The position numbers were made by a program, and so were the translations under genes. Source: Methylophilus aquaticus (GTDB lineage Bacteria; Pseudomonadota; Gammaproteobacteria; Burkholderiales; Methylophilaceae). From it: 64,000 bases of DNA. Positions 24,204 to 35,045 of this stretch are shown here, in pieces (the stretch's first letter is position 1; each line of letters starts with the position of its first letter). The notes under the pieces were generated by a model. It saw nothing but the letters and a program-made list of their open reading frames with translations. It searched no databases and was not told the origin of the DNA. The stretch lies in NCBI RefSeq assembly GCF_030769565.1, contig NZ_JAVCAP010000022.1:1-64000 (forward strand), in the 5' to 3' direction.

Positions 24204-25625
24204 CTAAAGGATAATTGGCATCTCTATCGTGATCACCAGTCCATGTGCAGGGGATGGCTTGTTACTTAAGCGCAGCTGTCCGCCATGTTTTTCAACGATC
24301 ATGCGCGCAATGGCTAATCCCAGGCCGCTGCCGCCAGTGTGTCTTGAGCGAGAGTCTTCAATGCGGCGGAAAGGTTCTAGCATACTTTCCAGCTCAGTAT
24401 CAGGAATCCCCGGGCCATCATCGCTAATGATGCAATGCACGTGCGCGCCGTGATGTTCAATCGCTAGTGAAGGGTGTTGTGCATAGGTGATTGCATTTGA
24501 TAGCAGGTTGGTCAGGCATCTTCGCAACAGATGCGGTGAGCCCTGCATGACGATGGCTTTTGCAGGTAGACTGCGGCTCACATGATGACCTTCTTCATCA
24601 AAGTCATCGCAAATCGCATTGGCCAATGCTGACAGATCAATATTGCTTTTGTGAATGTTTTCACTGCACAGGCGGGCAAAATCGAGCCCTTCCTTGACCA
24701 TTTCCTGAGTGGCTGTCAGGTCATTGATAAGGCTTTGTTTGAGTGCTGGTTCCTTGACCTTTTCCAGGCGCAACCGCAGTCGGGTTAAGGGGGTTTGCAA
24801 GTCATGGGCAATGGCGCCCAGGATAAATGCGCGTTCCTGCACATGCTTGACGATGCTGCGTTGCATTTCATTAAAGGCTTTTGCTGCATTTCTCACCTCC
24901 ACCGGGCCTTCGTTTTCTGGCAGGGGCGGGTGTTCAATATTGCGTGCCAGTCGTAAGGCGGCATTCGCCAGTTTGCGCAAAGGTTTGGTTGCCACTGAAG
25001 CCACGATCCAGGTAATGACCACCAGACTGAGCAGCACTAACACCGGCAAGAATGGCTGATGTTCGTTTTGTGGTGGCATGGGTCTGCGTCCATAGTGCAG
25101 ATGAATCAGTACTTGCGTGCCGTCATCAAGATGTGTGTATATGCCCAGGCACTGGCCATGCATTCTATGCGGCTCGAATTCCGGCGGTTCGCCCATTCCG
25201 GGCGGTGGCGGTGCAGAGAACAGTCCGTGATCGCTAGGGCGGGGCGGTGGGCGCATACCTCTGCGCGGCCCGCATTCGCTGGAGAAAGCCAGTTGATCTG
25301 CGATTTCGGGCACCATCAACCCTTGCAGGCTTGCTAGCTCGGCAGGCAGTGCGGCCGGTTGCTCAGGCGGGCTGGCATTGAGCGTGACACGGCTACCCAT
25401 GCGGGCAAATACATCCTGGATTTCGGTCCGCTTTTCCGGAAGCGTGGCTTCAAGTATGCGGATAATATTTTCTACACGTTCAAAGGCAAACTGCTCGCGC
25501 ATTCTCGACTCATTGGCACGAAAGTCACGCTGACCTAGCAGATTGACTATTGCAGCTGTCAGCAGGACGCCCATAATGACAATGAGAAAGAGGCGTACTG
25601 ACATTGTGCTCAGATATTTGCGCAT
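24204..25625 (-). CDS. Sensor histidine kinase, Cpx/OmpR-type
   Basis: A 473-residue inner-membrane kinase. Membrane helices at ~10-30 and ~192-213 enclose a periplasmic sensor region with a Pro/Arg/His-rich loop (~118-158, including GMRPPPRPSDHG and APPPPGMGEPP) bracketed by Cys118 and Cys159, which could form a disulfide. Then a HAMP linker (~214-262), the HisKA box with phospho-accepting His274 (AIAHDLQTPLTRL), and a HATPase domain with N, D and G boxes (LTNLLSNAITYA, ISDDGPGIP, GGSGLGLAIARM). It is 13 bases after its response regulator gene. The partner genes suggest envelope or metal stress sensing. Confidence 0.92.
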   Translation of the reverse strand: MRKYLSTMSVRLFLIVIMGVLLTAAIVNLLGQRDFRANESRMREQFAFERVENIIRILEATLPEKRTEIQDVFARMGSRVTLNASPPEQPAALPAELASLQGLMVPEIADQLAFSSECGPRRGMRPPPRPSDHGLFSAPPPPGMGEPPEFEPHRMHGQCLGIYTHLDDGTQVLIHLHYGRRPMPPQNEHQPFLPVLVLLSLVVITWIVASVATKPLRKLANAALRLARNIEHPPLPENEGPVEVRNAAKAFNEMQRSIVKHVQERAFILGAIAHDLQTPLTRLRLRLEKVKEPALKQSLINDLTATQEMVKEGLDFARLCSENIHKSNIDLSALANAICDDFDEEGHHVSRSLPAKAIVMQGSPHLLRRCLTNLLSNAITYAQHPSLAIEHHGAHVHCIISDDGPGIPDTELESMLEPFRRIEDSRSRHTGGSGLGLAIARMIVEKHGGQLRLSNKPSPAHGLVITIEMPIIL

Positions 25626-25638
25626 GGTTGTCTACTCG

Positions 25639-26403
25639 TTATTTGAGGTAACGCACATCTGCTGTCAGCAGATAGCCTTCGTTACGCAAGGTTTTAATAA
25701 TTGAAGGTGTTTTGCTGTCCATCTCAATTTTCTGACGCAGGCGGCTGATCTGCAAGTCAATCGAGCGATCAAATGGGCCAGCCTCGCGGCCATGCATTTC
25801 TTCCATGAGCTGGTCACGGCTGAGGATGCGGTTGGCGTTGAGTAGCATAAACCGTAAAAATTTGAATTCGGCGTTTGAGAGCGGAATGGCCGTATTTTGC
25901 TTGTCAATCAGGGTGCGGTTCTGGATATCCAGCGTCCATTCATTAAAGGCTATGTAGTGCAACACGCCGTTGTCATGCTGACTGGCGGCCAGCTTGCCGC
26001 TGGTATCCGGCAGCATGCGGCTGCGTCTGACCAGACTGCGAATTCGAGAAAGTAATTCCAGTGGTTCAAATGGTTTTGCCACATAGTCATCGGCACCGGT
26101 TTCCAGGCCCATAATCGTATCCAGCGAGCTGGTGCGCGCGGTCAGCATAATAATAGGCAGGTGATGGTATTTTGGCGACTCGCGCAATTCACGACATAGC
26201 TCTATGCCATTGCGTTGCGGCATATTGATGTCGAGAATCACTACATCGGGGACGCGTTGCTGCAAGGCCTGCCACAGTTGTGCATGGTGTGCTGCCTGAT
26301 CCGTGGTCAACTGATTATCTTGCAAAAAGTCGCACAATAAATCACGGATGGCGTCATCGTCATCAACGACAAGTACATGGATGCTGGATTGGATTTCCGT
26401 CAT
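25639..26403 (-). CDS. OmpR-family response regulator
   Basis: A 254-residue DNA-binding regulator. The receiver domain (~8-125) has the acidic pocket VVDDDDAIR, phospho-acceptor Asp58 (VVILDINMP), Thr in MLTART and Lys in YVAKPFEPLELLSRI. The winged-helix domain (~150-248) has the recognition-helix region FDRSIDLQISRLRQKIE. It is the partner of the kinase just downstream and a likely activator of the spy-like gene just upstream. Confidence 0.94.
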   Translation of the reverse strand: MTEIQSSIHVLVVDDDDAIRDLLCDFLQDNQLTTDQAAHHAQLWQALQQRVPDVVILDINMPQRNGIELCRELRESPKYHHLPIIMLTARTSSLDTIMGLETGADDYVAKPFEPLELLSRIRSLVRRSRMLPDTSGKLAASQHDNGVLHYIAFNEWTLDIQNRTLIDKQNTAIPLSNAEFKFLRFMLLNANRILSRDQLMEEMHGREAGPFDRSIDLQISRLRQKIEMDSKTPSIIKTLRNEGYLLTADVRYLK

Positions 26404-26445
26404 TGTTGCCAGAGTGTAAGTGATAAACCGTTATTTGAACACAAA

Positions 26446-26464
26446 ACCGGCCACGTGGGCCGGT
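26446..26464 (-). terminator. Weak terminator between spy-like gene and response regulator
   Basis: Arms ACCGGCC and GGCCGGT around five bases, followed on the minus strand by TTTTG. It would end or reduce transcription from the spy-like gene before the two-component genes. Confidence 0.6.
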
Positions 26465-26488
26465 GTTTGATATTAAGCTGTTGTGCGT

Positions 26489-26929
26489 TTATTTAGGCCG
26501 TTTGTGCGGGTGCGGAAAGGCATTGTCGTCGAATACCTTTTTCTGGGTATCGGACAGTTGTGCATAAAAGGCTCTGATCGCTTTGGCGCGTTCAGCCATT
26601 TGGCTGTCGCGCTCTTTATCCCAGGCTTCCATGCTGTCCAGACGTTGCAAGGTGTTCAGCTTGCTTAACGCTTCGGCATCAGGATGCCCGGCTTTTTCTG
26701 GTGGTTTGATTTGCCCCTGGAAGATTTTCCAGGCATTTTCTTGTTCAGCGGTCAGTGCCAGCTTGCCATGCAATTCAGCCTGATGCTTTTCAAAGTGCTC
26801 GGCACGGTGTTCCTGCCATTGCGCTTTATCAAACTTTCCTTTTCCACCGCAGTCATGTTCATGTGCTGCATATGCGATCCCGGATACCAGAATGAGTACA
26901 CCTGCGATTGCCAGTTTTTTCAGTTTCAT
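26489..26929 (-). CDS. Spy/CpxP-like periplasmic protein
   Basis: A 146-residue protein with a signal peptide (1-21, ending AYA). The mature part is helical and highly charged and has two LTxxQ-type motifs (LTAEQ at ~59, LSDTQ at ~129), the hallmark of CpxP/Spy chaperones. A His/Cys-rich start (HEHDCGG) and a His-rich end (FPHPHKRPK) might bind metal. It lies directly upstream of a two-component system on the same strand, like cpxP with cpxRA, and is likely a target and modulator of it. Confidence 0.82.
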   Translation of the reverse strand: MKLKKLAIAGVLILVSGIAYAAHEHDCGGKGKFDKAQWQEHRAEHFEKHQAELHGKLALTAEQENAWKIFQGQIKPPEKAGHPDAEALSKLNTLQRLDSMEAWDKERDSQMAERAKAIRAFYAQLSDTQKKVFDDNAFPHPHKRPK

Positions 26930-26974
26930 CTTGCTTCCTTTTAATCATCATTGCGAATATGCAATGGTGTCATT

Positions 26975-27002
26975 AAAACACCCGAATGTATCGGGTGTTT
27001 TT
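26975..27002. terminator. Terminator after the ABC-F gene
   Basis: Arms AAAACACCCGA and TCGGGTGTTTT around five bases, with U-runs on both strands. It separates the leftward ABC-F gene from the leftward spy-like gene. Confidence 0.85.
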
Positions 27003-27036
27003 CTTAAAGCAATCACTGTGTATCGGAATGTATCGT

Positions 27037-28632
27037 TTAGGCAATGCCTTGGCTGGTGAGGTAATCCTCATAATTGCCGGTAAAATCGACAATGCCGTCG
27101 GCCTTGATTTCGATGATGCGTGTGGCAATCGAACTCACAAATTCGCGGTCATGGCTGACAAAAAACAGCGTGCCTTTGTATTTGTCCAGTGCGGTGTTCA
27201 GCGCCTCGATGGATTCCATATCCATGTGGTTGGTGGGCTCATCCATCAGTAACACATTGGTTTTGGCCAGCATCAGTTTGCCATAGAGCATGCGGCCTTT
27301 TTCACCGCCTGAGAGCACCTTGACAGATTTTTTGGTGGCTTCGGTCGGAAACAGCAAACGCCCCAGCATGCTGCGCACAGTGTTGTCATCATCGCCTTGC
27401 TGGCGCTGGGCCGTCATCCATTCAAACAGGTCTTCACCTTTTTCAAACTCATATTCATGATCTTGTGCAAAGTAACCCAGTTTGGCTTTCTCAGCCCATT
27501 TGACTTCTCCGTGTTTGGGCTGCAAGTCGCCAGCCAGGCAGCGCAGGAATGTGGTTTTGCCGATGCCGTTTTCACCAATAATGGCCACTTTTTCACCGGC
27601 TTCAAACATCATTTCCAGATTGTTAAACAAGGGCTTGTCAAAACCGTGGCTGAGTTTTTTGAGCTCAACCGCATTGCGATGCAGTTTTTCTCTATCGTCG
27701 AATTCAAAGCGGATAAACGGATATTGACGGCTGGAAGGTTTAAATTCCTCCACCTTGATTTTATCAATCTGTTTGGCACGACTGGTGGCTTGTTTGGCTT
27801 TGGAGGCATTGGCCGAGAAACGTCGTACAAAGTCCTGCAAGTCAGCAATCTGCTGCTTGGCCTTGGCGTTGTCCTTGGCCTGCTGGTTGCGAGCAGCGAT
27901 GCTGGCTTCCATGTAATCGTCATAGTTGCCAGGGTAAGAGGTGATCTTGCCGTAATCCATGTCGCAGGTATGGGTACACACCTGGTTTAAAAAGTGGCGG
28001 TCATGCGAAATGATGACCATGGTGCAGTCACGATTGTTGACCACGTCTTCCAGCCAGCGGATGGTGTTGATGTCCAGGTTGTTGGTTGGTTCATCGAGCA
28101 GTAATACGTCAGGGTTGGCAAACAGCGCTTGTACCAGCAGTACCCGTAATTTCCAGCCTGGTGCCACGGCACTCATCGGGCCGTTATGCTGTTCAATCGG
28201 AATGCCTACGCCCAACAGCAACTCACCAGCACGCGCTTCTGCAGTGTAGCCGTCGTATTCAGCAAACTCGCCTTCGAGCTCGGCAGCACGCATGTAATCT
28301 TCTTCGGTGGCTTCGAGATTTGCGTAAATGGCATCACGCTCCTGCATGGCTTTCCACATCTGCTCATGGCCCATCATCACCACATCCAGTACGCGCTGGT
28401 CTTCGTAGGCAAACTGGTCCTGTTTCAAAAAAGCCATGCGCTCATTGGAGTCCAGACTGATATTGCCTGAAGAGGGCTCGAGCACACCTGCCAGAATTTT
28501 CATAAAGGTGGATTTGCCGCAGCCATTGGCGCCAATCAGGCCATAACGGTTACCGTCACCAAACTTAACGGAGACATTTTCAAACAGTGGCTTGGAGCCG
28601 AACTGCATGGTGATGTTGTTTGCAATTAACAT
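27037..28632 (-). CDS. ybiT: ABC-F ATPase, YbiT type
   Basis: A 531-residue soluble protein with two ABC ATPase domains and no membrane part, of the ABC-F group that acts on ribosomes. Walker [10 protein letters not shown] and GENGIGKTT. Signature sequences: a degenerate [10 protein letters not shown] in the first domain and LSGGEKGRM in the second. Walker [12 protein letters not shown] and [11 protein letters not shown]. The linker (~235-320) is the P-site tRNA interaction motif region. The whole sequence follows E. coli YbiT closely, including the atypical first signature, so I call YbiT rather than EttA or Uup. Confidence 0.9.
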   Translation of the reverse strand: MLIANNITMQFGSKPLFENVSVKFGDGNRYGLIGANGCGKSTFMKILAGVLEPSSGNISLDSNERMAFLKQDQFAYEDQRVLDVVMMGHEQMWKAMQERDAIYANLEATEEDYMRAAELEGEFAEYDGYTAEARAGELLLGVGIPIEQHNGPMSAVAPGWKLRVLLVQALFANPDVLLLDEPTNNLDINTIRWLEDVVNNRDCTMVIISHDRHFLNQVCTHTCDMDYGKITSYPGNYDDYMEASIAARNQQAKDNAKAKQQIADLQDFVRRFSANASKAKQATSRAKQIDKIKVEEFKPSSRQYPFIRFEFDDREKLHRNAVELKKLSHGFDKPLFNNLEMMFEAGEKVAIIGENGIGKTTFLRCLAGDLQPKHGEVKWAEKAKLGYFAQDHEYEFEKGEDLFEWMTAQRQQGDDDNTVRSMLGRLLFPTEATKKSVKVLSGGEKGRMLYGKLMLAKTNVLLMDEPTNHMDMESIEALNTALDKYKGTLFFVSHDREFVSSIATRIIEIKADGIVDFTGNYEDYLTSQGIA

Positions 28633-28700
28633 GAAAAACCCTTGTTGAGTGTTGCTGCAATGATCAGTCGTCAGGGTGCGCCGACGACGATGATTACCAA

Positions 28701-29303
28701 TTAAAATGTGTTGTAAATGACGACTTCATCCATGGCCAGTTGGCCACCGCGCGCCTTGGCCGGTTCGAGTGCCTTGCCAACCACCACAAACATGACCGGA
28801 ACATGGTCTGCAGGCAGGTTAATGAGTTTGGCAACGGCATCAAAATCAAAGCCATCCATCGGGCAGGTGTCGTAGCCCATTTCCTTGGCGGCCAGCATCA
28901 GCGTCATGGCCGCCATGCCGCCGGAACGCATGCCTTCATCGCGCTGTGCCTGTGTGTGATCTGTGTAGTAGCCATGAATGGCATTGACCAGATAATCACT
29001 GACCTGCTGCGGTGCATTCGCCCAATAGCGTTCGGGCTTTTTCTCCCAGGCTTTCAGGTCGGCGGTCAATATAATCAGCAGCGATGCATCCGTGACTTGT
29101 GCCTGATTCCAGCTGACGGCACGGATTTGATGGCGCAGTACGGGGTCAGTGACTACCACAAAACGCCAGTGCTGGATATTAAAGGCCGTCGGTGACAGCA
29201 TGGCCAATGACAGCAGTTGCTGAATTTCTGTTTCTGTCATGCGATGCTGAGGGTCATAGGCCTTCACAGATCGGCGTTCGATAATGGCTTGTGATACGTT
29301 CAT
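28701..29303 (-). CDS. Nitroreductase-family FMN oxidoreductase
   Basis: A ~200-residue flavoprotein of the nitroreductase family (NfnB/NfsB-like). The N-terminus [18 protein letters not shown] and [18 protein letters not shown] provide FMN contacts. The middle segment [20 protein letters not shown] is conserved in the family. The ATG at 29303 is chosen because the 21 residues before it do not fit the family. It is eight bases from the GreB-like gene upstream, so likely in the guaA operon. Substrate unknown. Confidence 0.88.
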   Translation of the reverse strand: MNVSQAIIERRSVKAYDPQHRMTETEIQQLLSLAMLSPTAFNIQHWRFVVVTDPVLRHQIRAVSWNQAQVTDASLLIILTADLKAWEKKPERYWANAPQQVSDYLVNAIHGYYTDHTQAQRDEGMRSGGMAAMTLMLAAKEMGYDTCPMDGFDFDAVAKLINLPADHVPVMFVVVGKALEPAKARGGQLAMDEVVIYNTF

Positions 29304-29311
29304 GAATACTT

Positions 29312-29809
29312 TCAATACGCTATGTTTAAAATGTTCAGTTGCAGGGGGCCAGCAGGACGTTGCCACACTGTACTGTCGCCCACTTTGCGCCCCAGCAAGG
29401 CTTTGGCCAAGGGGGAAACGTAACTGACTTTATGCTGTGCAATGTTTGCTTCATCTTCACCCACAATCTGAAATACAGATTGCGTGCCGTTTTCGTCTTC
29501 CACCGTGACTTTGGCTCCAAACAGGATACTGCTGCGTGGCTGTTGCGCCGGGTCCACCAGTTGCGCTGACTCGAGACTGGAAAAAAAATAGCGCAAATCG
29601 CGATCAATCTCGGCCAGTTTCTGCTGCGCATTCGGGTCTTCCTTGCTGGCGGCATGCTGTACACGTTCATTTTCCAGCGATTTCACCATCTCCTGGAGGT
29701 GCTGCAAGCCATGCGGTGTCACATAGTTGGCGTGGCTGCTGACCGGGCGTTCCGGCAGGTCCGTGCCCGCATGTTCCAGATCATCTTCTTTGACAAAACC
29801 TCGGCTCAA
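29312..29809 (-). CDS. GreA/GreB-family factor with shortened coiled coil
   Basis: A 165-residue protein that binds RNA polymerase. The C-terminal half (~85-165) is a normal GreA/GreB domain (FGAKVTVEDENGTQSVFQIV, YVSPLAKALLGRKVGD). The N-terminal coiled coil is much shorter than in GreA/GreB and lacks the SENADY-type acidic tip that drives transcript cleavage. Instead it reads ASKEDPNAQQKL. The extra N-terminus SRGFVKEDDLEHAG is shared with one uncharacterised proteobacterial subgroup. It starts with TTG one base after the guaA stop, following GTGGGA. Likely a transcription factor, but probably without full GreB activity. Confidence 0.75.
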   Translation of the reverse strand: MSRGFVKEDDLEHAGTDLPERPVSSHANYVTPHGLQHLQEMVKSLENERVQHAASKEDPNAQQKLAEIDRDLRYFFSSLESAQLVDPAQQPRSSILFGAKVTVEDENGTQSVFQIVGEDEANIAQHKVSYVSPLAKALLGRKVGDSTVWQRPAGPLQLNILNIAY

Positions 29810-29810
29810 G

Positions 29811-31418
29811 TTATTCCCACTCAATGGTTGCCGGTGGTTTTCCTGAAATATCGTACACCACCCGGTTAATGCCCCTGACCTCATTGATGATGCGGTTCGA
29901 TACTTTGCCCAGCAGGCTGTAAGGTAACTCTGCCCAATGTGCGGTCATAAAGTCACTGGTCACCACCGCGCGCAAGGCCACGACATAATCATAGGTGCGG
30001 CCATCGCCCATTACGCCAACGGATTTGACCGGCAAGAACACGGTAAAGGCCTGACTGGTGAGGTCATACCAGGTTTTGCCGGTTTCGACATCGACAGTAT
30101 TGCGTAATTCTTCAATAAAAATGGCATCGGCACGTTGCAGAAGCAAGGCATACTCACGTTTGACTTCGCCGAGGATACGTACTCCCAGGCCCGGGCCGGG
30201 GAAAGGGTGACGGTAGACCATGTCGCGTGGCAAGCCCAATGCCACGCCCAGTTCACGCACTTCGTCTTTAAACAGGTCGCGTAGCGGCTCCAGCAGCTTC
30301 AGCCCCAGTTGCTCTGGCAAGCCACCGACATTGTGATGGCTCTTGATGGTCACCGCTTTTTTCGATTTGGCACCGCCGGATTCAATCACATCCGGATAGA
30401 TGGTGCCTTGTGCAAGAAAGGTCGCGCCTTTGTGGCCCGTACCGCTGGCCTTGAGTTTGGCGGCTTCGGCTTTAAACACTTCTACAAACTCGGCACCAAT
30501 GATTTTGCGCTTGGCTTCCGGATCGCTGACACCCGCCAGTTTGCTCATAAATTGCTCAGTCGCATCGACACGAATAACCTTGGCGTGCAAGCGACCGGCA
30601 AACATCTCCATCACCATGTCGCCTTCATTCAGGCGTAGTAAACCGTGGTCAACAAATACACAGGTCAACTGGTCACCAATCGCACGGTGGATGAGCGCTG
30701 CGGCGACAGAGGAATCCACGCCGCCCGACAAGCCTAAAATCACTTCTTCATCACCCACCTGGGCTTTGATTTTGGCCACCGCCTCAGTAATATAATCGCC
30801 CATAATCCAGTCAGGCTTGGCTGCGCAGATGTCGAGTACAAAACGTTCCAGCATGGCCTGGCCCTGTCTGGTGTGGGTCACTTCCGGGTGAAACTGCACG
30901 GCATAAAATTTGCGGCTTTCATCCGCCATCGCAGCAATCGGTGTGGTGTCGTTGCTGGCGATGACGTTAAATCCGGTGGGTAATTCGGTGACTTTGTCGC
31001 CATGGCTCATCCAGACATCTATCAGGCCGTGTCCTTCGGCATTGGTAGCATCCTGAATATCACGGAACAGGGCAGAGTGGCCGCGTGCGCGTACTTGCGC
31101 ATACCCAAATTCGCGCTTGCTACCGGCTTCTACCTTGCCGCCCAACTGTTGCGCCATGGTTTGCATGCCGTAACAGATGCCCAGTACCGGCACACCCAGC
31201 TCAAACACCGATTGCGGAGCTTTGTCGGTTTCTTCTTCATACACGCTGGCATGGCTGCCAGACAGAATAATGCCATCAGCAGCAAATTGTTTAACAAAGT
31301 CATCAGAGACATCACAAGGGTGGATTTCGCAGTAAACGTGCGCTTCGCGCACACGGCGGGCGATAAGCTGGGTGACTTGGGAGCCGAAGTCGAGAATCAG
31401 AATTTTGGAATGAGACAT
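29811..31418 (-). CDS. guaA: GMP synthase (glutamine-hydrolysing)
   Basis: A 535-residue enzyme that turns XMP into GMP. The class I glutamine amidotransferase domain (~1-200) has the nucleophile in [13 protein letters not shown] and the His/Glu pair in QFHPEVTHT. The ATP pyrophosphatase domain has the PP-loop [14 protein letters not shown], and the C-terminal dimer domain ends in [17 protein letters not shown]. Length is standard. It follows guaB on the same strand, the usual gua order, with an 80-base inverted-repeat region between. Confidence 0.97.
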   Translation of the reverse strand: MSHSKILILDFGSQVTQLIARRVREAHVYCEIHPCDVSDDFVKQFAADGIILSGSHASVYEEETDKAPQSVFELGVPVLGICYGMQTMAQQLGGKVEAGSKREFGYAQVRARGHSALFRDIQDATNAEGHGLIDVWMSHGDKVTELPTGFNVIASNDTTPIAAMADESRKFYAVQFHPEVTHTRQGQAMLERFVLDICAAKPDWIMGDYITEAVAKIKAQVGDEEVILGLSGGVDSSVAAALIHRAIGDQLTCVFVDHGLLRLNEGDMVMEMFAGRLHAKVIRVDATEQFMSKLAGVSDPEAKRKIIGAEFVEVFKAEAAKLKASGTGHKGATFLAQGTIYPDVIESGGAKSKKAVTIKSHHNVGGLPEQLGLKLLEPLRDLFKDEVRELGVALGLPRDMVYRHPFPGPGLGVRILGEVKREYALLLQRADAIFIEELRNTVDVETGKTWYDLTSQAFTVFLPVKSVGVMGDGRTYDYVVALRAVVTSDFMTAHWAELPYSLLGKVSNRIINEVRGINRVVYDISGKPPATIEWE

Positions 31419-31437
31419 GTTTTCTAACCACAGAGAG

Positions 31438-31495
31438 CACAGAGGACACAGCGTCTGAGAGAAGTACTTTCTCTGTGACCGCTGTGTCCTCTGTG
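31438..31495. repeat. CACAGAGGACACAG inverted-repeat element
   Basis: Perfect 16-base arms CACAGAGGACACAGCG (31438-31453) and CGCTGTGTCCTCTGTG (31480-31495) around 26 bases, within the guaB-guaA intergenic region. The same word family (ACCACAGAGGACACAGAG and its complement) is known from many unrelated bacterial genomes as a dispersed intergenic repeat, as far as I remember. It can form a strong hairpin in the guaBA transcript and might tune guaA expression. Confidence 0.7.
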
Positions 31496-31523
31496 GCTTT
31501 TAATTAATAATGAAAAAGTCGCG

Positions 31524-32993
<1,470 letters not shown>

Positions 32994-33009
32994 TTATCTC
33001 CAAAATATA

Positions 33010-33038
33010 ATTATACCGATTTCGTGTAGTCTTTACAA
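33010..33038 (-). promoter_or_regulatory. Promoter of guaB
   Basis: On the minus strand, TTGTAA (33033-33038), a 17-base spacer and a perfect TATAAT (33010-33015) lie about 25 bases before the guaB start, whose ribosome-binding region reads GGAGATAAGGA. Confidence 0.7.
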
Positions 33039-33157
33039 AGCGTTTTGCATTTTTTGGCCTCCTGGTATGGCTGTTTGGCATGGTTTGTGCATGCGTTTTT
33101 TTGATCGGATGCGGCAAGCTGTGCGCATGTTTTTGCAGGCTTAAATGGCGGAATGAA

Positions 33158-33676
33158 ATGGATGCAATGCAGTCAGGGATTTGTAAATATATTTTGATGC
33201 TGGGGGTCTGTGCATGGTCATGTGCTGCGGGCGCCGAAATATACAAATGGCGAGATGCGCATGGTGTCATGAACTACTCGGATACCCCGCCGCCTGCAGA
33301 ACTGTTGCCTGCGCAGAAAACCAAACCTGTCGTTGTTCCCACCGATTGGCCATTAACACGTGCTGACACTTACAGGCCGGGTGATAGCACATCTGAAGCG
33401 CAAAAAAAGCCCTCTGATACCAAGCCGGTACGTGATGCTACAAATGCTGCTGCAAATGAGCAGTCTGAGGCAGTAGAGGCACTTAAAGCCATGCAGGAGA
33501 AAACTAAGGCCCAAAATTGCGCTTCGGCCCGCACCAACTATCGTAATTACGCGATTGGCGGGCGCATGCAAAATGTGAATGAGAACGGCGAAAAAGAATT
33601 TATGAGCGATCAGCAGATTCAGGAAGGGCTGGTGCGCGCACAGCAGCAAATAGAAGAAAACTGCCCGCCCGAGTAA
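33158..33676 (+). CDS. DUF4124-domain exported protein
   Basis: A 172-residue protein with a signal peptide (~1-26, ending AAGA). Directly after the cleavage site is the DUF4124 signature (EIYKWRDAHGVMNYSDTPPP), common in proteobacterial envelope proteins of unknown role. The rest is polar, with a helical C-terminus rich in Gln and Glu and two Cys (in QNCASAR and ENCPPE). The ATG at 33158 is chosen because it gives a proper signal peptide. Single gene, divergent from guaB. Confidence 0.78.
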   Translation: MDAMQSGICKYILMLGVCAWSCAAGAEIYKWRDAHGVMNYSDTPPPAELLPAQKTKPVVVPTDWPLTRADTYRPGDSTSEAQKKPSDTKPVRDATNAAANEQSEAVEALKAMQEKTKAQNCASARTNYRNYAIGGRMQNVNENGEKEFMSDQQIQEGLVRAQQQIEENCPPE

Positions 33677-33746
33677 AGAAAAGATGTATGGCGGGCAGCG
33701 CTTTATTGCTTGCAGGCCTTGTTATGGCAAGACAAGTTTTCAGCGC

Positions 33747-34052
33747 CTATTTCAAATCCTTGCCTTCGGCAGCCCGTTGACGACGGACTTCCTTGGCATC
33801 TGCAATCAGGGGGCGGTAAATTTCCACTCTGTCCAGCGGTCGTAATGGCGTATCCGACTTGACGACTTTGCCAAATACGCCAATCTCGATATGATCCAGA
33901 TTGATTTCCGGGAATTTCTGCACAATGCCGGATTGTCGTATCGCTTCCAGTGCCGTGGTGCCTGTTTTCACATAGAGTGGCAGAATGAGTTGCTGCTGAG
34001 GGAGTGCGTAGGCGACTTCTACCATGATGTTGTCCGGGTGTTTTTCTGGCAT
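33747..34052 (-). CDS. ratB: RnfH-family ubiquitin-like protein (RatB)
   Basis: A 101-residue protein of the RnfH family with a ubiquitin-like beta-grasp fold (VEVAYALPQQQLILPLYV, IEIGVFGKVVKSDTPLRPLDR, VEIYRPLIADAKEVRRQRA). It is next to ratA, as in most proteobacteria. The ATG at 34052 was chosen because AAAGAGAA precedes it and it lies 11 bases after the ratA stop. Molecular role not settled in the family. Confidence 0.88.
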   Translation of the reverse strand: MPEKHPDNIMVEVAYALPQQQLILPLYVKTGTTALEAIRQSGIVQKFPEINLDHIEIGVFGKVVKSDTPLRPLDRVEIYRPLIADAKEVRRQRAAEGKDLK

Positions 34053-34062
34053 TACATTCTCT

Positions 34063-34497
34063 TTATTTTGGGTATATTTTGTCGGCCTGTTTGACAAAAC
34101 TGTCTACAAACGTATTGGCAATATGGCTGAAGACTGGCGCGATGATGCGTTCAATCAGGCTGTTGGCAAACACATACTCCAGCCGGAATTCAATTTTACA
34201 GGCATCGGCCCGCAACGGGATAAAGTGCCAGTGACCCGTTAACTGCTTGAAAGGGCCATCGACCAGGCTGATATCCATGTGATGCGGAAACTGCTTGTGA
34301 TTGCGGGTGGTGAAGTGTTGCTGTATGCCATGATAGCGAATATGAATGGTCGCTTGCGTGGCTATCTCCGAGCGTTCGTGGATTTCGCTGCCTCCACACC
34401 ACGGCAAAAATGCCGCATAGTCTTCTACGGCGTCCACCAGGCCAAACATGGCCTCGCATGAGTGCATTACCAGGACTGTTTTTTCAACGTGTGCCAT
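34063..34497 (-). CDS. ratA: RatA / Coq10-like START-domain protein
   Basis: A 144-residue protein of the polyketide cyclase/START superfamily. Its pattern (VEKTVLVMHSCEAMFGLVDAV, YAAFLPWCGGSEI, LEYVFANSLIERII, FVDSFVKQADKIY) matches RatA, first described as a ribosome-association toxin, and also Coq10-type ubiquinone-binding proteins. Which role applies here is not shown by sequence. It sits upstream of ratB and divergent from smpB, a widely conserved order. Confidence 0.88.
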   Translation of the reverse strand: MAHVEKTVLVMHSCEAMFGLVDAVEDYAAFLPWCGGSEIHERSEIATQATIHIRYHGIQQHFTTRNHKQFPHHMDISLVDGPFKQLTGHWHFIPLRADACKIEFRLEYVFANSLIERIIAPVFSHIANTFVDSFVKQADKIYPK

Positions 34498-34567
34498 GTA
34501 AAAGGTGTGAAATGGGGATTTGAGTTAAAATGCTATTTTAAGTGATTTAAGCAAGCATGCCAGCGTT

Positions 34568-35023
34568 ATGACCATCGCGCAAAACAAAAAAGCATTTTTT
34601 GACTACTTTATCGAAGAAAAATACGAAGCCGGTATTGTGCTAGAAGGCTGGGAAGTCAAAGCTATCCGTGATAACCGCATCAACCTCAAGGAGGCGTACG
34701 TGGTCATCATGCGTGGCGAAGTATATTTGATTGGTTGTCACGTCACGCCGCTGGGTGCAGCCTCCACGCATGTGCGTCCTGATGCGATTCGTTCACGTAA
34801 GCTGTTGTTGCACAATGAAGAAATTGCCAAGCTGATTGGTAAAGTAGAACGTTCAGGTTATACGATAGTGCCTTTGGATATGCACTTCACCCGTGGACGG
34901 ATCAAAATTCAGATTGGTCTGGCCAAAGGTAAAAAGCAACACGACAAGCGTGATGCCGAAAAAGAGCGTGACTGGAAGCGTGAGCAAAATGCTTTGATGA
35001 AAAACAAGGTTAAGCAGCGCTAA
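34568..35023 (+). CDS. smpB: SsrA-binding protein SmpB
   Basis: A 151-residue RNA-binding protein that delivers tmRNA to stalled ribosomes. Typical features: [40 protein letters not shown], the beta barrel with [11 protein letters not shown], and the basic C-terminal tail [18 protein letters not shown] that enters the decoding centre. The ssrA gene itself is not next to it. Confidence 0.96.
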   Translation: MTIAQNKKAFFDYFIEEKYEAGIVLEGWEVKAIRDNRINLKEAYVVIMRGEVYLIGCHVTPLGAASTHVRPDAIRSRKLLLHNEEIAKLIGKVERSGYTIVPLDMHFTRGRIKIQIGLAKGKKQHDKRDAEKERDWKREQNALMKNKVKQR

Positions 35024-35045
35024 ACGGTTTCTCCCATCAAGTGCC

